A stretch of 7,152 bases of DNA from Chryseobacterium gleum. Lineage in GTDB: Bacteria; Bacteroidota; Bacteroidia; Flavobacteriales_D; Crocinitomicaceae. Position numbers and translations under genes: made by a program. The notes under the pieces were generated by a model. The model was given only the letters and a program-made list of their open reading frames with translations. It was not told where the DNA came from and did not search any database. The stretch covers positions 1 through 7,152 of the forward strand of contig CALPSU020000127.1 in the NCBI GenBank assembly GCA_943326315.2, in the 5' to 3' direction. Every line of letters starts with the position of its first letter. Within the stretch, counting starts at the first letter, position 1. Positions 5,400 through 7,152 of the stretch are shown here, in pieces.

Positions 5400-6197
5400 T
5401 TATCCTTTAATGAACTTTTCGTTCACGTTGTCATAATTAATGTAATAAATTCCTTTAATTAAATTTTCACAATCTACAGAATTACCAACTCCTTTTTTAA
5501 CGATACTTCCATAAGCGTCAAATATTTCATACCTAGTTTCAACAGGTTTTCCATTTGAAGAAAAATTAATTATATTTTTAACTTTTGTTGGACTCTTAGT
5601 AACAACTGCTAAAGAAGAAATAAATTTTACTTCACTTGAAGTTCTTTTTGCTCCTGAATGATCTACTTGTATTACACGTATTTTATTTTCACCTGAATGA
5701 GGTGAAACTTGGAATTCGTATGCATTTGCTCCAATATTTCCTTTCCCTTGTACTTCACCAATACTAACCCATTTATTCCATCTATACTGTTCTATTGTAT
5801 AAGGCAGTTTCCCATGTTCGTCAGTTGTTTTCCAATTTAATAAACCACCAGTAGTTATTTCAATAGAAGTAACTTTAAAAGTACTTCTCGGTAATAATAC
5901 TTCAGGATTTAGTATTTTAGGTTTACATCCGTTATTATGCTCAATTACAATAAAAACAGGTTCACCTATTGCGATATTAAAAATAGAAAAGTCGATTTCA
6001 AATGCACCCATACTAGTTCCACCAGGCATAATGTCTCCGTTTACTGTTACTTTAGTAGCGCAATACCCAAAACCATCATCATCCATCGGATTTTGAACAT
6101 ATAAGTTTTTACCTTGATAACTTCCTTCAATTGAAAGAGCTGCACGGGAAAAAGTACTTAAAAAGCTTAAAACCAGTAAAGTAAGAATAAATTTCAT
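5400..6197 (-). CDS. Exported protein of unknown function with T9SS-like C-terminal region
   Basis: The 265-residue product starts with a clear signal peptide: K3, a hydrophobic stretch at 4-16, and a probable cleavage near SRA-A (residue 19 or 20). The mature part opens with ALSIEGSYQGKNLYVQNP (20-37) and contains two cysteines, C46 and C91, that could form a disulfide. Its middle looks like a beta-rich domain, with LPYTIEQYRWNKW (131-143) and FQVSPHSGENKIRVIQ (162-177). The last 60 or so residues (about 202-265: SPTKVKNIINF, YEIFDAYGSIVKKG, LIKGIYYINY, KFIKG) resemble a type A T9SS sorting domain, but the usual YPNP motif is absent. It may therefore be exported through the outer membrane or surface-attached, or be a periplasmic protein with a similar fold. 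I recognise it only as a flavobacterial-type conserved protein. It has its own terminator and a candidate promoter. Confidence 0.8.
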   Translation of the reverse strand: MKFILTLLVLSFLSTFSRAALSIEGSYQGKNLYVQNPMDDDGFGYCATKVTVNGDIMPGGTSMGAFEIDFSIFNIAIGEPVFIVIEHNNGCKPKILNPEVLLPRSTFKVTSIEITTGGLLNWKTTDEHGKLPYTIEQYRWNKWVSIGEVQGKGNIGANAYEFQVSPHSGENKIRVIQVDHSGAKRTSSEVKFISSLAVVTKSPTKVKNIINFSSNGKPVETRYEIFDAYGSIVKKGVGNSVDCENLIKGIYYINYDNVNEKFIKG

Positions 6198-6255
6198 TTA
6201 TATCCAATGTATTATATGTTATTAGTTGACACTAACAACAACAATTTTACGTTAG

Positions 6256-6263
6256 CAAATATA
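6256..6263 (-). promoter_or_regulatory. Candidate -7 element for the exported-protein gene
   Basis: On the minus strand the site reads TATATTTG, a full match to TAnnTTTG. It lies 58 bases upstream of the ATG at 6197, giving a leader of roughly 50 bases. No TTG at the -33 distance is obvious. Confidence 0.45.
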
Positions 6264-6437
6264 GTATTTTTTTTAATTAATACACTAACAGATTAAAAAT
6301 CATCAAAAAAATATCAACTTTTATCTTGTAATAATTCAAAATTTCTTATGCCGTATTTTATTTTAATAAAATTGAACAATAGTTGGGATAAAAAGTACTT
6401 TGAAATATTATTTTTATTTTAATACTTAAAGTAAGAT

Positions 6438-6445
6438 TATTTTTG
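6438..6445 (+). promoter_or_regulatory. Candidate -7 element for the solute-binding lipoprotein
   Basis: TATTTTTG matches TAnnTTTG and lies 33 bases upstream of the ATG at 6479. A possible weak ribosome binding site, AAAAGG, precedes the ATG by about 5 bases. The -33 element is not clear, and T-rich matches are easy to get by chance in this region. Confidence 0.35.
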
Positions 6446-6478
6446 CTTAATCTTGTATGTAATATTTAAAAGGTTGGG

Positions 6479-7152
6479 ATGAAAATTATTTGGATATACT
6501 CATTATTACTATTGACAATATTCTCTTGTAACAGTGGAAAAAAACCGTTACTAGAATATTCTGGGGGCTCTGTAAAATTGGCTCTAGAAAACGAACCTGC
6601 AACTTATATTTCAAGGGAGGTAAATGATGTTTATTCGGCAAATGTATTAAGTCAAGTTGTTGAATGTTTAGTTTCATTAAATCCAAAAGATCTATCTGTA
6701 GTTCCTCAAATTTCAAAATCATGGAAAATTAGTCCTGATGGATTGATTTATGAATTTTCAATTCGCAAAAATATTATGTTTCATCCTCATTCTGTTTTTG
6801 TATCTGATGAAGAAAGATTATTGAAGCCAGAAGATGTTAAAAAAACAATAGAATTAATTTGTTCAAAGGATGAAAACGGTTCAACTGGTACTGCTTATTC
6901 TTTAGTATTTGAGAAATATTTAAAAGGTGCAAAAGCTTTTTGTGAAAAAAAGGCTAAAACGATTTCTGGTTTAACTATAAAGGGTGATAAAGTAATATTT
7001 AAACTTACTGAATCAGATAATAATTTTTTAAACAAAATGGCTCATATTTCATGTGCTATAATATCGAGGAAAATTTATGATGCTAATTTAGAACAAGATA
7101 TGATTGGTACAGGTCCTTTTAAATTCAGAGAATTTAAAAAAGGGTTGACTAA
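6479..7152 (+). CDS. Family 5 extracellular solute-binding lipoprotein (peptide ABC type), 3' end beyond the window
   Basis: The frame opens at ATG 6479, with an in-frame stop at 6467-6469 upstream, and remains open for 224 codons to the right edge. Residues 1-17 form a lipoprotein signal peptide ending in the lipobox IFSC, with C17 as the lipidated residue. The following NSGKK is not acidic, so periplasm-facing anchoring is likelier than surface display. Family 5 (SBP_bac_5, OppA/DppA-like) features are VPQISKSWKISPDGLIYEFS (75-94), IRKNIMFH (95-102), KPEDVKKTIE (116-125) and the signature GTGPFKFREF (210-219). Such proteins capture peptides or other small solutes for an ABC importer. About 40% of a typical member is present. 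The permease and ATPase genes, if linked, would lie to the right. A minus-strand frame at 6486-6722 is its shadow. Confidence 0.88.
   Translation, partial: MKIIWIYSLLLLTIFSCNSGKKPLLEYSGGSVKLALENEPATYISREVNDVYSANVLSQVVECLVSLNPKDLSVVPQISKSWKISPDGLIYEFSIRKNIMFHPHSVFVSDEERLLKPEDVKKTIELICSKDENGSTGTAYSLVFEKYLKGAKAFCEKKAKTISGLTIKGDKVIFKLTESDNNFLNKMAHISCAIISRKIYDANLEQDMIGTGPFKFREFKKGLT

Larger units (their letters stand above)
6198..6478. other. AT-rich divergent intergenic region
   Basis: This 281-base gap separates the minus-strand exported-protein gene from the plus-strand solute-binding lipoprotein. It contains one candidate promoter for each side. A small inverted repeat, TTAGT/ACTAA (6222-6226 and 6231-6235), lies in the minus-strand leader. 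An AT-only inverted repeat, ATTTTATT/AATAAAAT, spans 6355-6372 with a 2-base spacer. No open frame with coding character, tRNA or structured RNA was recognised. Confidence 0.5.

Noticed and set aside
6382..6480. Direct repeat GTTGGGAT at 6382-6389 and 6473-6480
   Set aside because: Eight bases is too short to separate from chance, and no further similarity flanks the copies beyond a few A residues.
6486..6722. Minus-strand open frame of 78 codons
   Set aside because: It is the shadow of the solute-binding lipoprotein, whose frame carries a lipobox and family signatures.

Overview
The window is strongly AT-rich chromosomal DNA. The organism is most likely a member of the Bacteroidota, probably a flavobacterium. 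Four observations support this: proteins of flavobacterial type, candidate promoters with the Bacteroidota -7 element TAnnTTTG, starts with little or no Shine-Dalgarno sequence, and one exported protein ending in a region that resembles a type IX secretion (T9SS) sorting domain. No tRNA, rRNA, CRISPR array, transposase or phage gene was seen.

Left part (1-2111). A conserved hypothetical protein runs off the left edge on the minus strand. It diverges from prs (PRPP synthetase), which is followed after 13 bases by rplY (ribosomal protein L25/Ctc, with an acidic tail). A strong two-way terminator closes this operon.

Middle (2125-4259). Two minus-strand genes form a probable kynurenine-pathway pair: a cyclase-family hydrolase (candidate kynurenine formamidase) followed by 3-hydroxyanthranilate 3,4-dioxygenase. 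They diverge from an exported YceI-family protein on the plus strand. The 133-base gap between them holds a perfect 28-bp palindrome directly beside the yceI -7 element, which makes it a likely repressor operator. A terminator ends yceI.

Right part (4273-7152). A YihX-like HAD hydrolase on the plus strand converges on methylmalonyl-CoA epimerase on the minus strand. Upstream of the epimerase, on the same strand, is a secreted protein of unknown function. An AT-rich divergent gap of 281 bases follows. The window then ends inside a lipoprotein of the family 5 extracellular solute-binding proteins (oligopeptide-type ABC binding proteins); this gene is open at the right edge.

Most of the window is ordinary housekeeping and metabolism, and I did not find a clear new defence, mobile or biosynthetic system. 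The points most worth a second look are the palindromic operator, two genes (HAD hydrolase and epimerase) that start only 12-13 bases after a terminator with no visible promoter, the altered metal-binding motif of the cyclase, the small exported protein with a T9SS-like tail, and the absence of pth after rplY.
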